Positions 57,095-64,000 of a stretch of 64,000 bases of DNA are shown one piece after another (positions within the stretch are counted from its first letter, which is position 1; each line of letters opens with the position of its first letter). This stretch comes from Massilia sp. 9I. Its GTDB lineage: Bacteria; Pseudomonadota; Gammaproteobacteria; Burkholderiales; Burkholderiaceae_D. The DNA is taken from assembly GCF_902506415.1 (NCBI RefSeq), contig NZ_LR733275.1:2891795-2955794 (forward strand), in the 5' to 3' direction. Under the pieces are notes generated by a model that saw nothing but the letters and a program-made list of their open reading frames with translations, was not told where the DNA came from and searched no databases. Position numbers and translations under genes: made by a program.

Positions 57095-58167
57095 GCTTCT
57101 CGGGCAGCTACCGCAGCGGCGAGGTCACCTTCCTCCTCAAGCGTTTGCAGGCGCAGGAATTCACCGGCGTGCTGGAGAAGGAAAAGCTGATCCAGTCGGG
57201 CCAGCGCCACTACAGCCAGATGCTGTCGCCGGAATCGGTGCCGTCAAGCCGCTACATGGCCGTGTTCGAGGAAGCCTGCCGCGCCAACAATGCGCGCATG
57301 GCGGCGGACTGCCTGCGGCTTACGCAGCTGATCGCCGCGCAGCGTGCTGGCGCCATTACCGTGGTGTCGCTGGCGCGTGCCGGCACGCCGGTGGGCGTGG
57401 TCGTCGCGCGCCTGCTGCGCGACGTATGCGCGCGGGAAGCGACCCACTATTCGGTATCGATCGTGCGCGACCGCGGCATCGACGCGGCGGCGCTGCGCCA
57501 CATCCTGGCGCAGGGACACGCGCCGGAATCGATCGTGTTCGTCGACGGCTGGACCGGCAAGGGTGTGATCGCGCGCGAGCTGGCGCTGTCGGTTTCCGCC
57601 TTCAACGCGGCGCAGGGCGTCAATATCGACAACGGCCTGTACGTGCTGTCCGACCTGGCCGGCGCGGCCGCTTGCGCGGCCTCCGGCGACGACTACCTGA
57701 TCCCGTCGAGCATCCTGAATGCGACGGTGTCGGGACTGGTGAGCCGCACGGTACTGGACGAGCGCATCGGCCTGGACGATTTCCATGGCTGCGTCTATTA
57801 CGGCGAGTTCGCCGCGCACGACCAGTCGCAGCGCTTCGTCGACGAACTGGTGGCGCTGGCCGCCGACGCGCAGCCAGCGCCGGCGCCGCTGGACGCACGA
57901 GCGGCAGCCGAACGCTCGCGCAGCTACCTTGCGAGCGCAATGGCGCGCTACGACATCGCCGACGTCAACCTCATCAAGCCCGGCATCGGCGAGGCCACCC
58001 GCGTGCTGCTGCGCCGCGCGCCGCGCCTGCTGGTGCTGCGCCAACCCGGCACGGCGGATGTGCGGCACCTGGAAGTGCTGGCCGAAGAAAAACAGGTGCC
58101 GGTCGCGATCGACCCGCTTCTCCCCTACCACGCAGTTTCCCTGATCAGGAGTGCATCGGATGCTTAA
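57091..58167 (+). CDS. StiP-type phosphoribosyltransferase-like protein with C-terminal PELOTA RNA-binding domain
   Basis: A 358-residue protein starting with GTG. The N-terminal part matches the family called StiP (cysteine protease StiP) in some databases; it was also described as a phosphoribosyltransferase-like domain, and IVFVDGWTGKG at about 148-158 resembles a PRPP loop. The last 95 residues (from about 265, with PGIGEATRVLLRRAPRLLVL) look like a PELOTA/L7Ae-type RNA-binding domain. Which catalytic label is right cannot be decided by eye. The overlap with both neighbours supports one functional unit. Confidence 0.82.
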   Translation: MSFSGSYRSGEVTFLLKRLQAQEFTGVLEKEKLIQSGQRHYSQMLSPESVPSSRYMAVFEEACRANNARMAADCLRLTQLIAAQRAGAITVVSLARAGTPVGVVVARLLRDVCAREATHYSVSIVRDRGIDAAALRHILAQGHAPESIVFVDGWTGKGVIARELALSVSAFNAAQGVNIDNGLYVLSDLAGAAACAASGDDYLIPSSILNATVSGLVSRTVLDERIGLDDFHGCVYYGEFAAHDQSQRFVDELVALAADAQPAPAPLDARAAAERSRSYLASAMARYDIADVNLIKPGIGEATRVLLRRAPRLLVLRQPGTADVRHLEVLAEEKQVPVAIDPLLPYHAVSLIRSASDA

Positions 58168-59053
58168 GTCTCTGGGCGCGTCGCTGTACGTGCCGGCCAA
58201 TCACAAGGACCTGGCGAAAATCGCGAACGGCGAGAAACTGCCGCAGGCGCGCTCGCTCATTTTCTGCCTCGAGGACGCCATCGCCGAACGGGAGCTGAGC
58301 TGGTCGCTGTTCAACCTGTCGGTGGTGCTGGCCAATATGCGCGCCGACGTTGCGGCCGAGCGTTTCGTCCGGGTGCGCAACACGGACGTAATGGCGCGTG
58401 TGCTGGCCATGCCGGGCGTGGAAAAGCTGAGCGGCTTCGTGCTGCCGAAGGTCACGCGCCACAACTTCGACAGCTATTACCGGCTGGTGCGCGATACCGA
58501 TCACGTCCTGATGCCGACGCTGGAGACGGCCGAAGTCTTCAGCGACAGCGAGATGCAGCAGCTGCGCGCCGTCTTCGACGCGCCCGGCGTACGCCAGCGC
58601 ATCCTGGCCCTGCGCATCGGCGGCAACGACCTGCTCGCCCTGCTGGGCCTGCGCCGGCCGCGCAGCATGACCATCTACCGCACGCCGCTGGGTCCCGTGA
58701 TCGCGCGTCTGGTGACCACCTTCCGCCCCTGGGGCTTTGCGCTCACCGCGCCGGTGTTCGAATACCTCGACCTGCCCGAGCTGCTCGACCAGGAGGTGCT
58801 GGAAGATCTCGCCTATGGCATGGTCGGCAAGACCGCGATCCACCCGACCCAGATCGGCCCGATCGAGCAGCACTACCAGGTGCGCCCGCAAGACCTGGCG
58901 GTGGCCCGCGCCATCCTCGACGAGGCCAGCCCGGCGGTGTTTCGCATGGACGATGCGATGTGCGAAGTCGCCACGCACCGCGCCTGGGCCGAACGCCTGG
59001 TGGAGCAGTCGCACCGCTTCGGCTCGCGTTCGATGGATGTCGAGCCGTCCTAG
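58160..59053 (+). CDS. HpcH/HpaI aldolase / CitE-like lyase of the TerD-linked cluster
   Basis: A 297-residue TIM-barrel protein of the citrate lyase beta/HpcH-HpaI group. The metal-binding FCLEDAI is at about 35-41, RFVRVRNTD follows, and GKTAIHPTQIGPIEQHY near the C-terminus is a CitE-type motif. It would make or break a C-C bond, or hydrolyse a thioester, in the predicted pathway. The ATG at 58160 has GGAG upstream and lies eight bases inside the previous gene. It is the last gene of the cluster. Confidence 0.87.
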   Translation: MLKSLGASLYVPANHKDLAKIANGEKLPQARSLIFCLEDAIAERELSWSLFNLSVVLANMRADVAAERFVRVRNTDVMARVLAMPGVEKLSGFVLPKVTRHNFDSYYRLVRDTDHVLMPTLETAEVFSDSEMQQLRAVFDAPGVRQRILALRIGGNDLLALLGLRRPRSMTIYRTPLGPVIARLVTTFRPWGFALTAPVFEYLDLPELLDQEVLEDLAYGMVGKTAIHPTQIGPIEQHYQVRPQDLAVARAILDEASPAVFRMDDAMCEVATHRAWAERLVEQSHRFGSRSMDVEPS

Positions 59054-59060
59054 CGGCCCG

Positions 59061-59633
59061 CTACCATTTGCAGCCCTTGTCGCGGATGGTGTCGATCGCG
59101 AGCGGGATCAGGAGGAAGATATTGGCCTTCTCGCCGCCCGCATAGGCGGTCTGGCAGTTCGGGCGCTTGGCCCGTTTGATGCCCTTTACCAGCGGGTCGT
59201 CGTCTTCGCTGCGCACCTGTTCCGATTCGCGCAGGCGCTCGAGCGCCGTCGGGACGCGCTCCTGCTCGGCGCGGCGTGCGGCCGAGCGCAGCGCGTCCAT
59301 GTCGAGTCTCCTGGCCGGCGCCGCGACGGGCTCCGACTGCGCTTCCTGCGGCGCCGCATCCTGGACCACCGGAGCAGCCACGACGGCGGGCGCCGCTTCA
59401 TCCCTCCGGACGGTGGCCGTACGCTTGCGCGCGGTCGGTGGCGGGACGGCCGGCTTCACCGGCTTGGGCCTTGCCTTCTCCGGTATCAGCGCGAAGCTGA
59501 TGTAGTGGGCCGGGCGTTCCTCGTCCCGGCCGGACGGCGTGCCGGCGTAGCGGACCAATAAGGCAAACAGGACGAGGTGGACCAGGAGAATGAGCGCGCC
59601 TGGCCCGATGCGCGCAAGCCAGCGATGGCTCAT
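59061..59633 (-). CDS. Membrane-anchored TonB-like protein of unknown function
   Basis: A 190-residue protein I do not recognise. It has one N-terminal span (about residues 9-28, IGPGALILLVHLVLFALLVR), a Pro/Ala/Lys-rich periplasmic stretch (PKPVKPAVPPPTARKRT) and a compact C-terminus with two Cys (RPNCQTAYAGGEKANIF and DKGCKW). It resembles TonB in layout only. The start overlaps the preceding small gene by four bases. It is convergent with the CitE-like gene. Confidence 0.7.
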   Translation of the reverse strand: MSHRWLARIGPGALILLVHLVLFALLVRYAGTPSGRDEERPAHYISFALIPEKARPKPVKPAVPPPTARKRTATVRRDEAAPAVVAAPVVQDAAPQEAQSEPVAAPARRLDMDALRSAARRAEQERVPTALERLRESEQVRSEDDDPLVKGIKRAKRPNCQTAYAGGEKANIFLLIPLAIDTIRDKGCKW

Positions 59634-59863
59634 CCGGCGGCGTGGCGGGCCAGCAGTCCGGCCGGTCGGTCTTCTTTCGCCGCGAGCAGGAGCAGCGGCA
59701 GCACGAGTGCGAGCTTGCGCAGCGCCGGCCGGAATGCCTCCGGGGCTGCGAGCCTCGCCAGGACCAACACGAAAAAACCGAGAAAGGCGTATCCCGCCAA
59801 CTGCGGCCAGGAAGTACGGCGCAAGTGGAAGGCAAAGGCGGGGAAGCTGAAGGCGGCGGGCAT
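59630..59863 (-). CDS. Small membrane protein of unknown function
   Basis: A 77-residue protein with two hydrophobic segments (LAGYAFLGFFVLVLARLAA and ALVLPLLLLAA). Its stop overlaps the start of the TonB-like gene as ATGA, which supports translation of both as a pair. No family recognised. Confidence 0.6.
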   Translation of the reverse strand: MPAAFSFPAFAFHLRRTSWPQLAGYAFLGFFVLVLARLAAPEAFRPALRKLALVLPLLLLAAKEDRPAGLLARHAAG

Positions 59864-60055
59864 GCGTGTGTTGCGTTGTTGCGATCGCTTTCGATTACAA
59901 CACGGCCTGCGTGCACGGACAATTTGTGAGGCATAAAGCGCATTCCAGAGCGTGCGCCTTTAAGTCGGGCGTAAGGCTGAGTACGGGATGGTATGCGGCA
60001 GAACAAGTGCGCCGGAAATGCGCGCTCGACAATGGGCTTTTGCACGGAGGCCATC

Positions 60056-60244
60056 ATGTCGAATTTCGATCACCTGCCGGACGACGCCACCCGCCTCACG
60101 GCCGCGAGCCTGAGCTCGCATTTCACGGGCCACCCCACCCTGGTCGGCTGGATCGGCCGCTCGGTGCTGGTGGTCATGCTGCTCGGCGCCGGCCTCGTGA
60201 TGGGCAGCCTGCTGGGACCGGTGGTCTACGCGCTGCTCAACTGA
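60056..60244 (+). CDS. Small single-span membrane protein of unknown function
   Basis: A 62-residue protein with a soluble N-terminal part and one membrane span at the C-terminus (SVLVVMLLGAGLVMGSLLG). GGAGG lies five bases before the ATG, which is why this start is preferred to one 21 codons upstream. No family recognised. A hairpin follows. Confidence 0.6.
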   Translation: MSNFDHLPDDATRLTAASLSSHFTGHPTLVGWIGRSVLVVMLLGAGLVMGSLLGPVVYALLN

Positions 60245-60254
60245 GCAGGAATGA

Positions 60255-60291
60255 CAAAGGCCGGGAGTCCCTGCGGACGTCCCGGCCTTTG
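60255..60291. terminator. Hairpin between the small membrane gene and rpsJ
   Basis: CAAAGGCCGGGA (60255-60266) and TCCCGGCCTTTG (60280-60291) pair perfectly, and the loop contains a second 4-bp pairing (GTCC with GGAC). It lies between convergent genes, and the TTT in the arm could serve both directions. It ends the rpsJ transcript, separating it from the rest of the S10 genes. Confidence 0.75.
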
Positions 60292-60328
60292 CTACCGCAG
60301 CGGAAGATTCCGCCGGCGGAAGATGCGA

Positions 60329-60646
60329 TTACTGCAGCTTGATTTCGACGTCGACGCCAGCCGGCAGGTCGAGCTTCATCAGTGCGTCAACGGTCTTGTC
60401 GGTCGGATCCACGATGTCCATCAGACGCTGGTGCGTACGGATTTCGAACTGGTCACGCGAGGTCTTGTTGACGTGCGGGGAACGCAGGACGTCGAAACGC
60501 TGAATGCGGGTCGGCAGCGGGACCGGGCCCTTGACGACTGCGCCGGTGCGCTTGGCGGTGTCGACGATTTCCAGAGCGGACTGGTCGATCAGCTTGTAGT
60601 CGAAGGCTTTCAGGCGAATACGGATTTTCTGGTTCGGAGCGGACAT
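60329..60646 (-). CDS. rpsJ: 30S ribosomal protein S10
   Basis: A 105-residue S10 (NusE) with [20 protein letters not shown] and [20 protein letters not shown]. It also works in NusB/NusG antitermination. It follows tuf on the minus strand but is not followed by rplC: 8.4 kb of other genes lie in between. Confidence 0.98.
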   Translation of the reverse strand: MSAPNQKIRIRLKAFDYKLIDQSALEIVDTAKRTGAVVKGPVPLPTRIQRFDVLRSPHVNKTSRDQFEIRTHQRLMDIVDPTDKTVDALMKLDLPAGVDVEIKLQ

Positions 60647-60750
60647 GCTGTTTCCTTTAAAAGAACGTTCCGGCTTGCGGCCGGCAATGTGTGAAAGGTG
60701 CTACGGTACTGCTCAAGAGGCGGGAGTATAACATCGTTCCCTCTCATAAA

Positions 60751-60783
60751 GATGGGGACAGGCCAAAAAAGCCTGTCCCCATC
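60751..60783 (-). repeat. 13-bp perfect palindrome between tuf and rpsJ
   Basis: GATGGGGACAGGC (60751-60763) and GCCTGTCCCCATC (60771-60783) pair perfectly around CAAAAAA. On the minus strand TTTATG follows. It may be the tuf terminator or a dispersed REP-type palindrome; a related GGGAACAGGC hairpin lies between fusA and tuf. Confidence 0.6.
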
Positions 60784-60837
60784 GTTGGTTGGAAGAGACG
60801 CTCTTGACGAGCGCCCTTCCGATCCCGCTAACCGAAA

Positions 60838-62028
60838 TTAGGCCAGGATCTTGGCAACCACGCCGGCGCCGACGGTACGACCGCCTTCGCGGATTGCGAA
60901 GCGCAGACCTTCTTCCATCGCGATCGGAGCGATCAGCTTGACGGTGATCGACACGTTGTCGCCTGGCATGACCATTTCTTTGTCTGCCGGCAGCTCGATC
61001 GAACCGGTCACGTCAGTCGTACGGAAGTAGAACTGCGGACGGTAGTTGTTGAAGAACGGGGTGTGACGGCCGCCTTCGTCTTTCGACAGGACGTAGATCT
61101 CACCGGTGAAGTGGTTGTGCGGCTTGATCGAGCCCGGCTTGGCCAGGACTTGACCACGCTGGACGTCTTCACGCTTGGTACCGCGCAGCAGCAGGCCGAC
61201 GTTGTCGCCAGCTTGACCCTGGTCCAGCAGCTTGCGGAACATTTCCACGCCGGTGCAGGTGGTCTTCACGGTGTCGATGATACCGACGATTTCGATCTCT
61301 TCGCCGACCTTGATGATGCCGCGCTCGACACGACCGGTCACCACGGTACCGCGGCCCGAGATCGAGAACACGTCTTCCACCGGCATCAGGAAGGCGCCGT
61401 CGACGGCACGTTCCGGGGTCGGGATGTAGGTGTCCAGAGCTTCAGCCAGACGGATGATCGCGTCTTCGCCCAGTTCGCCAGCCTGGCCTTCCAGGGCCAT
61501 ACGAGCCGAACCCTTGATGATCGGCAGGTCGTCGCCAGGGAACTCGTACTTCGACAGGAGTTCGCGGACTTCCATTTCGACCAGTTCCAGCAGTTCTGCG
61601 TCGTCGACCAGGTCGCACTTGTTCAGGAACACGATGATGTACGGAACGCCAACCTGACGCGCCAGCAGGATGTGCTCGCGGGTCTGCGGCATCGGGCCGT
61701 CAGCGGCCGAGCACACCAGGATCGCGCCGTCCATCTGCGCAGCACCGGTAATCATGTTCTTGATGTAGTCGGCGTGGCCTGGGCAGTCAACGTGCGCGTA
61801 GTGACGGTTCGCGGTTTCGTACTCGACGTGCGCGGTGTTGATGGTGATGCCGCGTGCTTTTTCTTCCGGAGCCGCGTCGATCTGGTCGTAGGCCTTGGCT
61901 TCGCCGCCGAACTTCTTCGACAGAACGGTTGCGATTGCAGCCGTCAGGGTGGTTTTACCGTGGTCAACGTGACCGATGGTGCCGACGTTGACGTGCGGCT
62001 TGGTCCGTTCGAATTTACCTTTTGCCAT
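60838..62028 (-). CDS. tuf: Elongation factor Tu
   Basis: A 396-residue EF-Tu, starting [20 protein letters not shown]. The GTPase motifs are GHVDHGKT (P-loop), the switch I region [23 protein letters not shown] (G3) and NKCD (G4), and the kirromycin-binding and tRNA-binding domains 2 and 3 follow. It delivers aminoacyl-tRNA to the ribosome. It is the copy in the str operon; whether a second tuf exists cannot be seen here. Confidence 0.98.
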   Translation of the reverse strand: MAKGKFERTKPHVNVGTIGHVDHGKTTLTAAIATVLSKKFGGEAKAYDQIDAAPEEKARGITINTAHVEYETANRHYAHVDCPGHADYIKNMITGAAQMDGAILVCSAADGPMPQTREHILLARQVGVPYIIVFLNKCDLVDDAELLELVEMEVRELLSKYEFPGDDLPIIKGSARMALEGQAGELGEDAIIRLAEALDTYIPTPERAVDGAFLMPVEDVFSISGRGTVVTGRVERGIIKVGEEIEIVGIIDTVKTTCTGVEMFRKLLDQGQAGDNVGLLLRGTKREDVQRGQVLAKPGSIKPHNHFTGEIYVLSKDEGGRHTPFFNNYRPQFYFRTTDVTGSIELPADKEMVMPGDNVSITVKLIAPIAMEEGLRFAIREGGRTVGAGVVAKILA

Positions 62029-62075
62029 TTCCTATCTTCCTTTAAAAGAAACGTTTATTCGTTTTAGCTGTTGTT

Positions 62076-62106
62076 GGGAACAGGCTCCATGTTGGCGCCT
62101 GTTCCC
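62076..62106 (-). terminator. Hairpin between fusA and tuf
   Basis: GGGAACAGGC (62076-62085) and GCCTGTTCCC (62097-62106) form a 10-bp perfect stem in the 87-base fusA-tuf gap. No T-run follows on the minus strand, so it may stabilise or attenuate the tuf mRNA rather than end the transcript. Confidence 0.45.
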
Positions 62107-62115
62107 TGTTTTTTA

Positions 62116-64000
62116 TTACTTGGATTTCGCGGTCACGATTGCGTCGATCACGTGCTTCGGAGCTTCCGAATAGTGCTTGAACTCCATCGTGTAGGTCGCA
62201 CGGCCCTGGGTCGCCGAACGCAGCGAGGTCGAGTAACCGAACATTTCCGACAGCGGGACTTCGGCCTTGATGATCTTGCCGCCGCCACCCGGGATTTCGT
62301 CCATGCCCTGCACCATACCGCGGCGGGACGACAGGTCGCCCATCACGGAACCGGCGTAGTCTTCCGGCGTTTCCACTTCCACGGCCATCATCGGCTCGAG
62401 GATGACCGGATTCGCTTTACGGCAGCCATCCTTGAACGCCATCGAGCCCGCCATGCGGAACGCGTTTTCGTTCGAGTCGACGTCGTGGTACGAACCGAAG
62501 GTCAGGGTGACTTTGACGTCAACCACCGGGTAACCAGCCAGCACGCCGGCGGTCAGGGTTTCGCGCACACCCTTCTCGACTGCCGGGATGTATTCGCGAG
62601 GAACCACACCGCCCTTGATGGCGTCGACGAATTCGAAGCCCTTGCCCGGCTCTTGCGGCTCGATCGACAGGACAGCGTGACCGTACTGGCCGCGACCGCC
62701 CGACTGCTTGACGAACTTGCCTTCGACGTCGGTGACTGCCTTGCGGATGGTTTCGCGGTATGCAACCTGCGGCTTGCCGACGGTCGCTTCCACGTTGAAC
62801 TCACGCTTCATGCGGTCAACGATAATTTCCAGGTGCAGCTCGCCCATACCACCGATGATGGTCTGGCCCGATTCTTCGTCGGTACGCACGCGGAACGATG
62901 GGTCTTCCTGAGCCAGACGGTTCAGTGCCAGGCCCATCTTTTCCTGGTCAGCCTTGGTCTTCGGCTCGACTGCCTGCTGGATGACCGGCTCCGGGAACAC
63001 CATCTTTTCGAGGATGATCGGTGCCGACGGATCGCACAGGGTCTCGCCGGTGGTTGCTTCTTTCAGGCCGACTGCTGCGGCGATGTCGCCTGCGCGGACT
63101 TCCTTGATCTCTTCGCGCTGGTTCGCGTGCATCTGCAGAATACGGCCGACGCGTTCCTTCTTGCCCTTGATCGGGTTGTAGACGGTGTCGCCCGAATTGA
63201 TGACGCCCGAGTACACGCGGAAGAAGATCAGCTGGCCGACGAACGGGTCGGTCATGATCTTGAATGCCAGCGCAGCGAACTTCTCGCTGTCGTCGGCCTT
63301 ACGGGTGACCGGCTGGTCGTCTTCATCGGTACCACCGACCGGCGGAATGTCCACTGGCGACGGCAGGTATTCGATGACCGCGTCCAGCATTGCCTGCACG
63401 CCCTTGTTCTTGAATGCGGTACCGCACATCATCGGGACGATTTCACCAGCGATGGTGCGATCGCGCAGCGCCTTCTTGATCTCGGCTTCCGACAGTTCGC
63501 CTTCTTCGAGGTACTTGTTCATCAGGTCTTCCGACGCTTCCGCGGCGGTTTCGACCAGCTTCTCGCGCCACTCGTTGGCCGAAGCGACCAGCTCGGCCGG
63601 CACGTCGACGTAGTCGAACTTCATGCCCTGCGAAGCGTCGTCCCACAGGATCGCCTTCATCTTGACCAGGTCGACCACGCCCTTGAAGTTGTCTTCAGCG
63701 CCGATCGGGATCTGCAGCGGGATCGGGTTGGCCTTCAGGCGGGCGCGCATCTGCTCGTACACCTTGAAGAAGTTCGCACCGGTACGGTCCATCTTGTTGA
63801 CGAATGCCAGACGCGGGACTTTGTACTTGTTAGCCTGACGCCACACGGTTTCCGACTGCGGCTGCACGCCGCCGACTGCGCAGTAAACCATGCATGCGCC
63901 GTCCAGCACGCGCATCGAACGTTCCACCTCGATGGTGAAGTCGACGTGGCCCGGGGTATCGATGATGTTGAAGCGGTGCGGCTCGAAGTTGTTGGCCATA
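62116..64000 (-). CDS. fusA: Elongation factor G, C-terminal 627 residues (5' end outside window)
   Basis: The gene runs off the window edge; about 75 N-terminal residues with the P-loop are missing. The visible part has [20 protein letters not shown] (G3), FVNKMDR (G4), then domains II to V, including [20 protein letters not shown] and the domain IV region [13 protein letters not shown] drives translocation and ribosome recycling. It is followed by tuf. Confidence 0.98.
   Translation of the reverse strand, partial: MANNFEPHRFNIIDTPGHVDFTIEVERSMRVLDGACMVYCAVGGVQPQSETVWRQANKYKVPRLAFVNKMDRTGANFFKVYEQMRARLKANPIPLQIPIGAEDNFKGVVDLVKMKAILWDDASQGMKFDYVDVPAELVASANEWREKLVETAAEASEDLMNKYLEEGELSEAEIKKALRDRTIAGEIVPMMCGTAFKNKGVQAMLDAVIEYLPSPVDIPPVGGTDEDDQPVTRKADDSEKFAALAFKIMTDPFVGQLIFFRVYSGVINSGDTVYNPIKGKKERVGRILQMHANQREEIKEVRAGDIAAAVGLKEATTGETLCDPSAPIILEKMVFPEPVIQQAVEPKTKADQEKMGLALNRLAQEDPSFRVRTDEESGQTIIGGMGELHLEIIVDRMKREFNVEATVGKPQVAYRETIRKAVTDVEGKFVKQSGGRGQYGHAVLSIEPQEPGKGFEFVDAIKGGVVPREYIPAVEKGVRETLTAGVLAGYPVVDVKVTLTFGSYHDVDSNENAFRMAGSMAFKDGCRKANPVILEPMMAVEVETPEDYAGSVMGDLSSRRGMVQGMDEIPGGGGKIIKAEVPLSEMFGYSTSLRSATQGRATYTMEFKHYSEAPKHVIDAIVTAKSK

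Noticed and set aside
53514..59053. Classical tellurite-resistance (terZABCDE) operon
   Set aside because: Only TerD is present; TerC and the other Ter proteins are absent, and the partners are biosynthetic enzymes.
52169..60328. Genomic island integrated at tRNA-Val
   Set aside because: No integrase is present, the cluster lies on the 5' side of the tRNA, and no copy of the tRNA 3' end was seen between 52246 and 60328. Composition also looks like that of the flanks.

Overview
The window reads as a chromosomal core segment of a GC-rich betaproteobacterium, most likely Oxalobacteraceae (Massilia-like). This is inferred from gene content and order: pilMNOPQ followed by aroK/aroB, cyaY-lptM-lysA, System II cytochrome c maturation (ccsB-resB) beside a cytochrome c4, yihA-hemB, and the str, S10, spc and alpha ribosomal operons. 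No phage, insertion sequence, integrase or CRISPR array was seen.

Layout. 1-5640: tail of a WYL-type regulator, a VOC protein, dgt, an in-frame aroK-aroB fusion, and a large Ig-like lipoprotein between the pil operon and aroKB. 5690-10814: pilQ, pilP, pilO, pilN and pilM (type IV pilus secretin and alignment complex). 11169-15460: PBP1a, frataxin, LptM, diaminopimelate decarboxylase. 15457-19783: MsrP/MsrQ, a two-component system and a periplasmic hydroxyisourate hydrolase, the same neighbourhood as E. coli msrPQ-hprRS-hiuH. 19790-25768: cytochrome c biogenesis, cytochrome c4, YihA, HemB. 25822-27213: an ECF41-type sigma factor with its carboxymuconolactone-decarboxylase-like partner and a matching promoter. 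27215-35605: a membrane protein of unknown function, an RND efflux pump with its adaptor, a two-component system and a divergent Spy-like protein, resembling a Bae/Cpx envelope-stress module. 35660-37483: dsbD. 37615-51902: rplQ to rplC on the minus strand. 52169-64000: tRNA-Val, a LacI-type regulator, a TerD-linked biosynthetic cluster, two small membrane genes and a third on the other strand, then rpsJ, tuf and the 5'-truncated fusA.

The most unusual region is 53514-59053. A lone TerD protein is followed by ATP-grasp, phosphoribosyltransferase/TRSP, HAD, StiP-type plus PELOTA, and HpcH/HpaI (CitE-like) proteins; the five enzyme genes overlap one another and look translationally coupled. Such sets have been predicted by comparative genomics to make a nucleoside-like metabolite linked to Ter stress proteins, but to my knowledge the product is not established. 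The cluster lies between rpsJ and rplC, which are normally adjacent, so the str and S10 operons are split by about 8.4 kb and S10 appears to have its own promoter.

Other structure: palindromic repeats within the alpha and str operons, a tRNA-Val(GAC) with C instead of U before the anticodon, repeated TATCGG boxes between the efflux regulator and spy, and terminator-like hairpins between ribosomal genes. All calls come from reading the sequence; no database search was run.
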